DNA of 64,000 bases from positions 78,349-142,348 of the forward strand of contig JBBSJP010000008.1 of NCBI GenBank assembly GCA_038257155.1, in the 5' to 3' direction. A program made the translations under genes and the position numbers. Source of the DNA: JANJTY01 sp038257155. Its GTDB lineage: Bacteria; Pseudomonadota; Gammaproteobacteria; Xanthomonadales; Xanthomonadaceae. The notes under the pieces were generated by a model. The model was given only the letters and a program-made list of their open reading frames with translations, ran no database searches and was not told the DNA's origin. Shown piece by piece: positions 1 through 7,953 of the stretch (position 1 is the stretch's first letter; the number at the start of each line of letters is the position of its first letter).

Positions 1-1002
1 TTCGCTTTGCGTCTCGGCATTGAGGGTTTCACTGTCATTGTCAGCTGAGCGCAGCAGGGTGATCGCTCCCAGTCCGAGCGCGAAGCTCAGCATCAGCCCA
101 ATGCCCAGCTGAAGCACCGGACTGCTGCGCAGTGGCGGAACCGCGAGCCAGGCGCGCAACATTCCGCCGCGGCGACGCAGGATATGGCGTTCGACCTGGT
201 CCAGTGCGCGCAGCATGGCGGCGGCATTTCGGTAGCGCTGATCCGGGCGCTTGGCCAGCGCTCGATCGATGAAGTCCTGCCAGTGGCGTCGTGTGGGTGG
301 CAGGCGCGGAACGGGATCCTGGGCATGCCGGATAGCCAGAGCCAGCGGATCGCTGGCGCGAAACGGCATTTCGCCACAAAGCAGTTCGTATGCCAGCACG
401 CCGACGCCGTAAAGATCGGCGCGGCCGTCGATGTGTTCCCCGCGCGCCTGTTCCGGTGCCATATAGCCAGAAGAGCCAAGGGTCATTCCATCGCTGGTAA
501 TGCGCGGACTTCCGGCGCGGCTCGACAGGGCGATGCCGAAATCTGCCAGGCGTGGCCGGTCGAGCGCATCGAAAAGCACGTTCTCCGGCTTGACATCGCG
601 ATGCACCACGCCGCGCGCGTGTGCGTAGCCCAGCGCCTCGAGCAGCGCTTGGATGACACGCACGATGCCCAGCTCGTTCTGGCCGAGGTCGCGTTGCGCG
701 AGGTCGCCGTTCGGCAGGAAGGGCATTACATAGAACAGGCGGCCATTGGCGGTTCGGCCAACTTCATGGATGCCGACGATACCCGGGTGTTCGAGTTTGG
801 CGATGACCCGCGCTTCGGACTCGAAGCGCTGTGCCATGGCTTCGTCCTGCCCGGCCTCGGTTGCGATGAGCTTGATGGCAACAGGTCGGTCCAGCGAAAC
901 CTGTTTGGCCAGGAATACCGTTGCCATACCGCCGCGTCCAAGCTGCCGCTCGATCTCGTAGCCGGGTATCTCGGGGATCGATTTGTCGGCAACGGAGTTC
1001 AC
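1..1002 (-). CDS. Membrane Ser/Thr protein kinase, C-terminus cut by window edge
   Basis: A Hanks-type kinase that phosphorylates protein Ser/Thr residues, anchored in the inner membrane. In the visible 334 codons the glycine loop GRGGMA is at residues 22-27, the ATP lysine K44 lies in VAIK, the catalytic loop HRDVKPEN starts at 134, and DFG is at 154-156. A single membrane helix follows at about 295-317, so the kinase faces the cytoplasm and the missing C-terminal part would be periplasmic. The frame stays open to base 1. The GTG at 1002-1000 is chosen as start because it sits just before the conserved opening of the kinase domain and no ATG is available upstream; its ribosome site is weak. 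It is divergent from the small P-loop kinase at 1076. Substrate unknown. The family call is secure, the start less so. Confidence 0.9.
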   Translation of the reverse strand, partial: MNSVADKSIPEIPGYEIERQLGRGGMATVFLAKQVSLDRPVAIKLIATEAGQDEAMAQRFESEARVIAKLEHPGIVGIHEVGRTANGRLFYVMPFLPNGDLAQRDLGQNELGIVRVIQALLEALGYAHARGVVHRDVKPENVLFDALDRPRLADFGIALSSRAGSPRITSDGMTLGSSGYMAPEQARGEHIDGRADLYGVGVLAYELLCGEMPFRASDPLALAIRHAQDPVPRLPPTRRHWQDFIDRALAKRPDQRYRNAAAMLRALDQVERHILRRRGGMLRAWLAVPPLRSSPVLQLGIGLMLSFALGLGAITLLRSADNDSETLNAETQSE

Positions 1003-1075
1003 AGGGGGCTTGCGATATCCCGGAAAAGCCTGAGCATAGGGCAGACTGCGTCCAGCGCAAGGAACCGCCGCACAA

Positions 1076-1621
1076 ATGGAAGAAATCGATTCAGCTCCCG
1101 TAGGCGCCGTGGCCCTGGTCGGATTGCCTGGTGCAGGCAAGACCGCACTGGCCGAACGGCTTTGCGAACAGTTGCCCCTTCACCGTGTCGACCGCGACAT
1201 GATCCGCGCTGCGATGTTTCCGGCAGGTGCCAGCAGCCTGCTGGAGAAGCGCGCTGCGTTCCGCGGCGTGATCGCCGCGGTGGAAGTCAACGCTGCGCTG
1301 GGACGCGTCAGCCTGGTGGACGGCATGCCGTTTTCGCGCAGTGAAGATTTCACCCGCCTGCAAGGCGCACTGGCCAAGGTTGGACAGTCGGTCCTTGCGC
1401 TGTGGCTGGATTGCCCGGTCGCATTGGCCCAGGCCCGCGTTGAAATCGACCGCAAGAAGGGCCTTCACCCGGCTTCGGATCGCAGCGCCGATCTGGTCAC
1501 CGATGTGGCGATGCGGTTTGCCCCGCCCGAGGGTGCGATCCGGCTTGATGCCACCCTGTCGCAGGATCAACTCGATGTTGAGGCTTTGTCAGCCGTGCTG
1601 CGCCGCTTGCGCCTCACGTAG
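1076..1621 (+). CDS. Small P-loop ATPase/kinase (AAA_33-like)
   Basis: A 181-residue nucleotide-binding protein of the AAA_33/zeta-toxin-like group of small-molecule kinases. Walker A GLPGAGKT is at residues 16-23, followed by a DRDMIR segment of the type that binds phosphate acceptor or base in this group. The remainder is a compact Rossmann-like domain with a late ARVEIDRRK-like basic lid region. It has no signal peptide, so it is cytoplasmic. The start ATG is 73 bases from the divergent kinase gene. No antitoxin-like partner lies next to it, so a toxin role is not favoured. The substrate cannot be read from the sequence. Confidence 0.75.
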   Translation: MEEIDSAPVGAVALVGLPGAGKTALAERLCEQLPLHRVDRDMIRAAMFPAGASSLLEKRAAFRGVIAAVEVNAALGRVSLVDGMPFSRSEDFTRLQGALAKVGQSVLALWLDCPVALAQARVEIDRKKGLHPASDRSADLVTDVAMRFAPPEGAIRLDATLSQDQLDVEALSAVLRRLRLT

Positions 1622-1699
1622 TGCAGACTTTGAATGCCTTTAGCCGTGCTGAAGCGCGCCGATCTTTCCCCAGTGAGGCCCTGGGCCCGGATTGCTCTC

Positions 1700-1805
1700 T
1701 TAGGTTGGCGCTGAGCGCAGCGATGCCCAACGTTGCGTGATTCAGAGTCTCGCCTGTAGCCACCACCCCACCGCGTTGGGCTTCGCTTTGCTCAGCGGCA
1801 ACCTG
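1700..1805. repeat. Inverted-repeat intergenic element, TAGGTTGGCGCTGAGCG family, copy 1
   Basis: The left arm at 1700-1735 and right arm at 1771-1805 are inverted copies of one motif (TAGGTTGGCGCTGAGCGCAG and its complement). The arms flank about 35 bases of unrelated DNA. A second copy of the same design lies at 33168-33280. It fills most of the gene-free stretch 1622-1879. It resembles REP/MITE-like extragenic repeats widespread in Xanthomonadales. Confidence 0.6.
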
Positions 1806-1879
1806 CCGAGCCGCGGATTTGGGCTCTTTAAGGCACTCGCTTTCGGGCTGGCACTTCAGCGCACAAGCCTGGCGAAAGA

Positions 1880-2338
1880 TCATGGCTGATCAGGCTGGCG
1901 CTTGCGCTTGACGTAGAGCTGCTTGCGCACCTGCGCCACGCGTTCGCCCGTGGCCGTGTGCACGTTCACTTCGAACCAGCGTAGATGCTTGTCGCCGTCG
2001 GCCGTTGCCGCACGCAGTTCGGCAATCGTGGTGTCATCGAGCTGGAAGTCTGCGAACACATCTTCGCGCACCGCCCTGATGTACTGGATCTCGGCGGCCT
2101 GGTCCCATATCAGGTAGTCGCGTCCCAGGCGCTGGATCGCGAGCAGCATCAGGAACGGATCGGTCATCGCGAACAGGCTGCCGCCGAAGTGGGTGCCGAC
2201 GTAGTTGCGGTTGAACCAGTGCAGTCGCAGACGCACGCGACAGGCGCTGAAGTCGGGGGCGAGGTGCAGCAGGCGAATGCCGGCGAACAGGAAGGGTGGC
2301 CAGAGGTTGAGCATCCAGCGGAAGCGGGTCGGGCTCAT
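1880..2338 (-). CDS. DUF4442 hot-dog-fold protein, thioesterase-like
   Basis: A 152-residue protein that matches in layout the DUF4442/PaaI-like hot-dog group: an N-terminal amphipathic stretch (WMLNLWPPFLFAG), a central NYVGTHFGGSLFAMTDPF segment that corresponds to the hot-dog helix, and a C-terminal strand region ending in basic residues. Relatives are often annotated as acyl-CoA thioesterase-like, but the substrate is unknown. It stands alone on the minus strand, convergent with the P-loop kinase gene and divergent from the secreted protein at 2496. The ATG at 2338 is the only sensible start. Confidence 0.7.
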   Translation of the reverse strand: MSPTRFRWMLNLWPPFLFAGIRLLHLAPDFSACRVRLRLHWFNRNYVGTHFGGSLFAMTDPFLMLLAIQRLGRDYLIWDQAAEIQYIRAVREDVFADFQLDDTTIAELRAATADGDKHLRWFEVNVHTATGERVAQVRKQLYVKRKRQPDQP

Positions 2339-2495
2339 GCGGGGCAGTTCGGATTGACGGACAAGACGGGAATTGCCCTTCGACGGGTCGCTGGCACATC
2401 CGGGTGGAGAAGGGGCAGCGCCGCAGCGCGGCGGCGTGTCGTTTGGGGCATCCTAGTGCGTATACAGGGGCGAGCCAAGCCATCGAGCGCGTGCC

Positions 2496-3866
2496 ATGTG
2501 TCGCATCCTGTTTTTCCTGTTTTTCCTGTTGTTGCTGTGCTGCCCGCCGTTCCTGCAGGCCCAGGCGGTCGTTCTCTACAACGTGAATCGCACCGATCAG
2601 GACCTGCCCGACAGCAATCCGGGTGACGGCCAGTGTCAGGTCGCCGGAGGCGGTTGCACACTGCGCGCCGTGATCATGGAGCTCAATGCCCAAGTCGTCT
2701 TCGGTACGCCGCAGTACTACGCGCTGCTTCCGCTGGGAGCTGACATCCTGATCGATCCGCCCAGCCTGCCGGTGATCCTGCGCAATCTCGGCATCCAGGT
2801 GAATGCGCCCAACGCCTTCATGCCGCCGCCGGTGGCGCTCGCACAACGCCCACGTCTGCGTGCAGGCTACGCCAACATGAGCCTGCTGAGTGTCGGTGCC
2901 AATGCCAGCCTGGCGCTGCGCGACGTCGAGCTGGCGCAGAGCCGCCAGGCGGTGACCGCGCCTGACTCCAGCGTGATTGCGCAGCGGGTAACGTTTCGCG
3001 ACAACCTCGGGATCGAGGCGGTGGCGGTGGACGCCTTCGAACTCGTGCTGCAGGACAGCCTGGTGCTGGACAACATCAACGAGAACGAAAGCATCTATGC
3101 CTGGTGCCAGGTGATCCGCGCCCAATCGTTGCAGATGCAGCGCAGCCGCGTGGCAGGCAGCGACTACATTGGCAACCAGACCAATCGCTTCGCGCTCTGT
3201 GCCGGTTCGGACGCACTGATCGAGGACAGCGAGATCACCGGCAATTCGCATCACGCCATCCTGACCGACGACATGGTGCTGCGGCGCAGCACGGTCAGCC
3301 ACCATCCGACGGGTGCAGCGGTAATCGGCAGCGCTCGCAACCTGCGCCTTGAGAACGTGACACTCAGCGGCAATGCCGTGGGCCTGGCCGGCACGCTGCG
3401 GGAGGATTTCGAGACGATCGAGATCGTCGGCAGCACGTTCTATGGCAACGACATCGATGTCGATCTGGAGAAGCACATCGACTTTACGGGTGGCACCCTG
3501 CATGCCTTTGGCAGTGCACTGTCGAACTGCAGCTTTCCCGCCGGCCTGATCCGGGCCACGAACCACTACAACCTCGGCGCACTCACCGGCGGCTGCCTGA
3601 GTGGCGAGACCAACCGCATCGGCGATGTCGAATCGGCCTTCGCGCCGCTGGCGCTGAATGAAGGGCCGCTGCCCACACACGCGCCGCTGCCCGGCAGCCT
3701 GGCGCTGGACAATGGGCCGCCTAGCCCCGCGGCCGGGTGCTTGGAGCACGACGCGCGCAGCTTCCCGCGGCCCGTGGATGGTGATGGCAATGGCCTGGCG
3801 CGATGCGATATCGGTGCGATCGAGGCTGGCGGCGAGCGCGTATTCGGGCATGGGTTCGAGGACTGA
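2496..3866 (+). CDS. Secreted right-handed beta-helix protein with CSLREA-like segment and C-terminal GFE motif
   Basis: A 456-residue exported protein. Residues 1-24 are a clear Sec signal peptide (MCRILFFLFFLLLLCCPP, cleavage near LQAQA). Next comes a degenerate CSLREA-type segment, where GDGQCQ is followed by CTLRAVIMELNA. After that are repeating short strands (LRLENVTLSGNAVGL and similar) typical of a parallel beta helix. The chain ends in RVFGHGFED, the C-terminal tag shared with other exported proteins of this window. Beta-helix proteins of this class are usually surface-associated or polysaccharide-active, but no catalytic residues can be assigned. Monocistronic; the downstream gap holds the SAM riboswitch. 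Confidence 0.75.
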   Translation: MCRILFFLFFLLLLCCPPFLQAQAVVLYNVNRTDQDLPDSNPGDGQCQVAGGGCTLRAVIMELNAQVVFGTPQYYALLPLGADILIDPPSLPVILRNLGIQVNAPNAFMPPPVALAQRPRLRAGYANMSLLSVGANASLALRDVELAQSRQAVTAPDSSVIAQRVTFRDNLGIEAVAVDAFELVLQDSLVLDNINENESIYAWCQVIRAQSLQMQRSRVAGSDYIGNQTNRFALCAGSDALIEDSEITGNSHHAILTDDMVLRRSTVSHHPTGAAVIGSARNLRLENVTLSGNAVGLAGTLREDFETIEIVGSTFYGNDIDVDLEKHIDFTGGTLHAFGSALSNCSFPAGLIRATNHYNLGALTGGCLSGETNRIGDVESAFAPLALNEGPLPTHAPLPGSLALDNGPPSPAAGCLEHDARSFPRPVDGDGNGLARCDIGAIEAGGERVFGHGFED

Positions 3867-3962
3867 TACGCGGCGCCTTATGCCGATTTGGAATATCCAT
3901 CGCTTCATCCGCATGAAGCGATTGACAGGCGCAAAGCGACCGTCTAGCCTCTGTCGCATCCG

Positions 3963-4074
3963 ACTCATCGAGACCGGCTGAGGGACAGGCCCACAGACGC
4001 CGGGGCAACCAGAGGGGAACATCCGCCTGGTGCCAAATCCTGCAGCGACGCGCCAGCGTCGTTGGCAGATGAGC
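3963..4074 (+). promoter_or_regulatory. SAM-I (S-box) riboswitch aptamer
   Basis: The sequence follows the SAM-I consensus: P1 strand CTCATC (3964-3969) pairs with GATGAG (4068-4073). The GAGGGACAGGCCC core follows, then CGGGGCAACCAG with a CCAG/CTGG hairpin, the conserved GGTGCCAAATCCTGCAG stretch, and a GACG/CGTC hairpin. It lies directly upstream of metX, metB and hom, the expected targets, so SAM should shut off methionine synthesis. The family match is strong by eye. Confidence 0.93.
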
Positions 4075-4137
4075 CGCAGCCGCTTCCGGTGCTACCGGGA
4101 GTGGCCCGGGCAAGCCGCCGCGTGAGGTAACGCAGCA

Positions 4138-4171
4138 GGTCTCGCTGGGTCGGAACATCCAGCCGGAGACC
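4138..4171 (+). promoter_or_regulatory. Ribosome-site-sequestering hairpin of the met leader
   Basis: GGTCTC and GCTGG at 4138-4148 pair with CCAGC at 4159-4163 and GAGACC at 4166-4171, with only a two-base bulge. The 3' arm contains the GGAGA ribosome site of metX, whose ATG is at 4177. This suggests that the riboswitch acts on translation rather than through a terminator. No run of U follows the hairpin. The switching partner has not been worked out. Confidence 0.6.
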
Positions 4172-4176
4172 GACCC

Positions 4177-5199
4177 ATGAGCAGTCCCACATCACGCCTC
4201 GCCTTCTTGCCCAGCCATGCGCCAGCCAAGGTCGTGCTTCCGCCGGCGCGTCTGGATGGCATTGCCTACGTGCGCCTCACGCCATCGCTCGGCGGGCCGC
4301 AGGCCGAAGTGCCGGTGCAGTTCCTGCTGCAGGGTGATCCGGCCACGGGCTGCGTTGCGGTGCTGGGCGGCATCTCGGCGACCCGCGATCCTGGTGTCTG
4401 GTGGTCGGATCAGGTCGGAGCGGGTGCGCCGCTGGATCCACGTCGTCGTGCCGTGCTGGGCATCGAGTTCATCGGTCGATTGCCAACGGGCTGGAGCGCA
4501 ATCAGCTCGCATGACCAGGCCGCGGCCCTGGTCGCGGTGCTGGATGTACTGGGCATCGCGCGACTCGATGCCGCGATCGGCGCGTCGTACGGCGGCTGCG
4601 TGGTGCTGGCACTGGCCGAACGCTATCCGGAGCGCGTTGCGCGGGCCTGCGTAATTTCTGCAGCGCATCGCGCCGCACCGATGACCACGGCGCTGCGCAG
4701 CGTGCAACGCGAACTGCTGCGGCTCGGCCAGCGTCATGGCATCCAGGCCGAGACCGTGGCGCTGGCACGCGCCCTCGCAGTGACTACCTACCGCAGCGAG
4801 GCCGAGTTCGCACGCCGTTTCGCCGGCGATGCGCGCTGCGAGGACGGCCGCTGGCGGCTGCCGGTGCAGGACTATCTGGAAGCCCAGGGCGAGCGCTTCG
4901 CCGCGCGTTTTTGCGCCGAGCGCTATCACGCGCTGTCGGAATCGCTCGACCTGCATCGGGTCGACGCGCAGGCCATCAGCTTGCCCCTGCATTTGCTGGC
5001 AGTGCGGCAGGACCGACTCGTGCCCTGCGACGACATCGCCGAGCTGGCGCGCAGCGCGCATGCCAGCTTGGAGCAGATGGATTCAGACTACGGCCACGAT
5101 GCTTTCCTGAAGGAACCTGCGGCGGTTTCAGCGTGGCTGCGGCGCGTGCTAGGGACAAGACAGGAGCGGCGAATGCGAAGCCTGGCCCGCGTCGCCTGA
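4177..5199 (+). CDS. metX: Homoserine O-acyltransferase, MetX type
   Basis: Activates homoserine by O-acylation for methionine synthesis. It is an alpha/beta hydrolase of 340 residues. The nucleophile elbow is GASYGG with Ser137; Asp279 in RQDRLVP and His307 in DYGHDAFLK complete the triad, as in MetX. Family members usually have GGSMGG, so the Tyr in the elbow is a visible variant. In Xanthomonadales, MetX-fold enzymes are known to use succinyl-CoA, and some act on serine, so donor and acceptor are not certain from sequence alone. The context (SAM riboswitch in front, metB and hom behind) favours homoserine. The ATG at 4177 follows GGAGA at good spacing. Confidence 0.88.
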   Translation: MSSPTSRLAFLPSHAPAKVVLPPARLDGIAYVRLTPSLGGPQAEVPVQFLLQGDPATGCVAVLGGISATRDPGVWWSDQVGAGAPLDPRRRAVLGIEFIGRLPTGWSAISSHDQAAALVAVLDVLGIARLDAAIGASYGGCVVLALAERYPERVARACVISAAHRAAPMTTALRSVQRELLRLGQRHGIQAETVALARALAVTTYRSEAEFARRFAGDARCEDGRWRLPVQDYLEAQGERFAARFCAERYHALSESLDLHRVDAQAISLPLHLLAVRQDRLVPCDDIAELARSAHASLEQMDSDYGHDAFLKEPAAVSAWLRRVLGTRQERRMRSLARVA

Positions 5200-5236
5200 C
5201 TCGTTTCGTCTATTCCCGTCCCGCAAGGAAATCAGC

Positions 5237-6433
5237 ATGAGCCTCGACCCCTGTACCCGCGCCGTACGCGCTGGCATCGATACCGATTCCGCCTTCGGCG
5301 CGGTTGTGCCGCCTCTGCATCTGTCGACCAACTTCAGTTTTGCCGGCCTCGATGGCAAGCGCACCTACGACTACACCCGCAGCGGCAATCCCACCCGCGA
5401 CCTGCTCGGCAATGCACTCGCCGAACTCGAAGGCGGCGTCGGCGGCGTAGTGACCGCCAGCGGCATGGCCGCCATCACCCTGGTGCTGAATCTGCTGGAG
5501 CCGGGCCAGCGCCTGCTGGTGCCGCACGACTGCTACGGCGGCAGTTTTCGTTTGTTCAAGGCGCTGGCGGCGAAGGGTCACTTCGCGCTGGACGTAGTCG
5601 ACTTCCATGCTCCGGCGGCGCTCGATGCAGCCCTGGCACTGCGACCGGCCCTGGTCTGGATCGAGACGCCAAGCAATCCGCTGCTGCGCATAACGGACAT
5701 CGCCGAGGTAGTGCGCAAGTCAAAAGCCGTCGGCGCGCGCGTGCTGGTCGACAACACCTTTTTGTCGCCGGCGCTGCAGCAACCGCTGGCGCTGGGCGCC
5801 GACCTGGTGCTGCATTCGACCACCAAGTACATCAATGGCCACAGCGATGTGGTCGGCGGCGCGGTGGTCGCGGCCGATGCCGAACTGCACCAGCAGCTGG
5901 TGTGGTGGGCCAATGCGCTGGGCCTGACCGGCGCACCCTTTGACAGCTTCCTCACCCTGCGTGGCTTGCGCACGCTGAGTGTGCGGTTGCGCGCGCATGA
6001 GGAGAATGCGCAACTGCTGGCCGAACGGCTCTATGCCCACGACGCTGTCCGCGCGGTGCATTTTCCGGGCCTGGTCACGCATCCTGGTCATGCCCTTGCA
6101 AGTCGCCAGCAGCGCGGGTTCGGCGCCATGTTGAGTTTCGAACTAGCCGGTGGAAGGCCGGCGGTCGCGGCCTTCGTCGACGGCCTGTCCTGTTTCACCC
6201 TGGCCGAATCATTGGGCGGCGTGGAAAGCCTGATCGCGCACCCGGCCAGCATGACCCATGCCGCGATGAGCGCCGAAGCGCGCGCCACTGCCGGCATCGG
6301 CGAAGGCCTGCTGCGGCTTTCGGTAGGCATCGAACACGGCGATGACTTGCTCGCCGATATCGAGCGCGCCTTGCTGCGCGCCGAGGCGACGACGGCGCAG
6401 TCGCCGCAGCGAAAACAGGCGGTGGCGGCATGA
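5237..6433 (+). CDS. metB: Cystathionine gamma-synthase / O-succinylhomoserine lyase
   Basis: A PLP enzyme (398 residues) of the Cys/Met metabolism family that joins acylated homoserine to cysteine or sulfide. The PLP lysine is K197 in HSTTKYINGHSDVVGG. The YDYTRSGNPTR segment (residues 45-55) supplies the phosphate-binding Tyr/Arg of the partner subunit, and SGMAAI (75-80) is the cofactor phosphate cup. It lies 37 bases behind metX in the riboswitch-controlled operon, and its stop overlaps the start of hom by four bases. Gamma-synthase and direct sulfhydrylase activity cannot be told apart by eye; the operon supports a methionine role either way. Confidence 0.9.
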   Translation: MSLDPCTRAVRAGIDTDSAFGAVVPPLHLSTNFSFAGLDGKRTYDYTRSGNPTRDLLGNALAELEGGVGGVVTASGMAAITLVLNLLEPGQRLLVPHDCYGGSFRLFKALAAKGHFALDVVDFHAPAALDAALALRPALVWIETPSNPLLRITDIAEVVRKSKAVGARVLVDNTFLSPALQQPLALGADLVLHSTTKYINGHSDVVGGAVVAADAELHQQLVWWANALGLTGAPFDSFLTLRGLRTLSVRLRAHEENAQLLAERLYAHDAVRAVHFPGLVTHPGHALASRQQRGFGAMLSFELAGGRPAVAAFVDGLSCFTLAESLGGVESLIAHPASMTHAAMSAEARATAGIGEGLLRLSVGIEHGDDLLADIERALLRAEATTAQSPQRKQAVAA

Positions 6434-7533
6434 GCGCGCTGGCCTCCGGGACGCGCCAGGCATCGCGACCGGCGCCGTCGCACAGCGGATGTGCGGCGAC
6501 GCGTGTCAGCCTGATCGGCAGTGGCCAGGTGGCGCGCGCACTGGCGGCGCAGGTCGATGCGCGGATGTGGCAGGGCACACCACTGGAACTTGCGCAGATC
6601 TGCAACAGCCGCGCCGATGCGCGACTGCGCGGCAGGGCGTGGCGCCAGGCCGTGATGCAGTTCTACCAGGGGCTCGCCACTGATCGGCAACGCCTGGATC
6701 GCGCACCCGACCTTGCCGATGGCATCGACCTGGTGATTGATGCCAGCGCCAGCGATGTCGTCGCCGCCCAGCACCCACGCTGGCTGGGCGAGGGCAGGGC
6801 GGTGGTGACGGCCAACAAGCTGGGCCTGGGTGGACCTCACGAGCGTGCCACACGATTGCAGGCGCAGATCGACGCCGGCGCACAGTACGGTGACAGCGCC
6901 ACGGTCGGCGCCGGCCTCGGCGCCATCGCGCGCCTGCGCGCCTTCGTTGCCTGCGGGGAGCCGGTGCACGCGATCGCCGGCGTGCTGTCGGGCAGCCTCG
7001 CCTGGTTGTTCGACCGTTTCGATGGCCAGCGACTGTTCTGCGAACTGGTCGATGAGGCGCGCGCGCTGGGACTCACCGAACCCGATCCGCGCCAGGATCT
7101 GGCCGGCCTCGACGTGGCGCGCAAACTGCGCATCCTGGCCCGCGCGGCGGGCTGGGCAGTGAAGGACGACAGCGTGCGCATCGACCCGCGCCTGGCACGC
7201 GTGCTTGAAACGCCCGCGACGCAGGCTTTCGCGAGTCTCGAATGCGAGCTCGGCGCGTTGTTGCAGCAACAACCCGATACAGGCGCGCGTCTGGCCGTCG
7301 TGGCGCGGGCTCTCCCCGGTGAAGCCACCATTGCACTGGAGTGGCTGATGCGCGACGACGCCCTGGCCCAGCGCCGCGGTTGCGAAAACGTGGTGCAGAT
7401 CCGCACCGCGCGCTACGCCGAATTCCCCTTGCTGCTGCGCGGCCCGGGTGCGGGAGCGGCGCTGACCGCCGCCGCACTGATCGAGGATGCGCTGCGGATC
7501 ACGTCGGCGACGTCTCCAAGGCTGGTCGAGTAG
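6430..7533 (+). CDS. hom: Homoserine dehydrogenase, stand-alone, no ACT domain
   Basis: Reduces aspartate semialdehyde to homoserine, the acceptor for MetX. The NAD(P)-binding loop GSGQVARAL is at about residues 30-38. VTANKLGLGG carries the conserved Lys of the cofactor/substrate site, and the substrate signature DLAGLDVARKLRILAR is present. At 367 residues the chain ends after the catalytic domain, so there is neither an aspartokinase fusion nor an ACT domain for threonine feedback. Control therefore probably rests on the SAM riboswitch. The start overlaps the metB stop (ATGA), implying translational coupling. The first 20 residues are unusually Ser/Ala/Arg rich and may not be folded. Confidence 0.9.
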   Translation: MSALASGTRQASRPAPSHSGCAATRVSLIGSGQVARALAAQVDARMWQGTPLELAQICNSRADARLRGRAWRQAVMQFYQGLATDRQRLDRAPDLADGIDLVIDASASDVVAAQHPRWLGEGRAVVTANKLGLGGPHERATRLQAQIDAGAQYGDSATVGAGLGAIARLRAFVACGEPVHAIAGVLSGSLAWLFDRFDGQRLFCELVDEARALGLTEPDPRQDLAGLDVARKLRILARAAGWAVKDDSVRIDPRLARVLETPATQAFASLECELGALLQQQPDTGARLAVVARALPGEATIALEWLMRDDALAQRRGCENVVQIRTARYAEFPLLLRGPGAGAALTAAALIEDALRITSATSPRLVE

Positions 7534-7953
7534 TACGCACCTCGATCCGGATTCGCTCTCGTGCGCAACGCAGCACGGGGCACCCCGCCGTAGCGGCACA
7601 TCACGATGCGCCCTCCAGACCTGGCCGCGTCGAGTTCACGTTCAGCCAGAAGGCCTCGGCCGCTGTAGGGCGGATCTCGATCCGCCGCCGCCGCACGCGT
7701 GAGCTTGCCCATTCAGCGTCGGAAAAACAGCGCATCAGGAGGCACCCACCGCACGCGACAACCCCAAGGACAGCGGTGAGCGACGCGAAGGCTTCCAGCC
7801 CCGGACTGTGAATTCTGGTGTCGCAACGCCAATCTGTCGCCGAGCATTGGCGAGGCCACCGGCGACCGTGGCAGGATTGGGCGCTGGGGGATCAATCCGG
7901 AGCGGTTGCGTCGGCAATTCGACGCTGCCGCGCTGGTCAACGGAAATCATTGC
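7534..7953. other. Gene-free stretch with one GCGGATC repeat
   Basis: No credible gene in either strand. It holds one copy of the GTAGGGCGGATC...GATCCGCC repeat at 7664-7690, whose relatives lie at 47323-47510. Promoter elements for the large secreted protein at 7954 probably lie at its end but none is convincing. Confidence 0.5.
7664..7690. repeat. Short palindromic intergenic repeat, GGGCGGATC family
   Basis: TGTAGGGCGGATCTCGATCC plus GCCGCC reads as a near-palindrome. Three relatives lie between the AAA and coiled-coil genes at 47323-47510, so this is a dispersed family. Confidence 0.55.

Noticed and set aside
184..1344. A 386-codon plus-strand open frame
   Set aside because: It is antisense to the kinase at 1-1002, whose catalytic motifs HRD and DFG read cleanly on the minus strand.
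1076..1621. Zeta toxin of a toxin-antitoxin pair
   Set aside because: The fold is similar but there is no antitoxin gene next to it and the protein is short.
2034..4022. A 662-codon minus-strand open frame
   Set aside because: It is a mirror of the secreted beta-helix gene and the SAM leader in a GC-rich region; no domain is visible in it.
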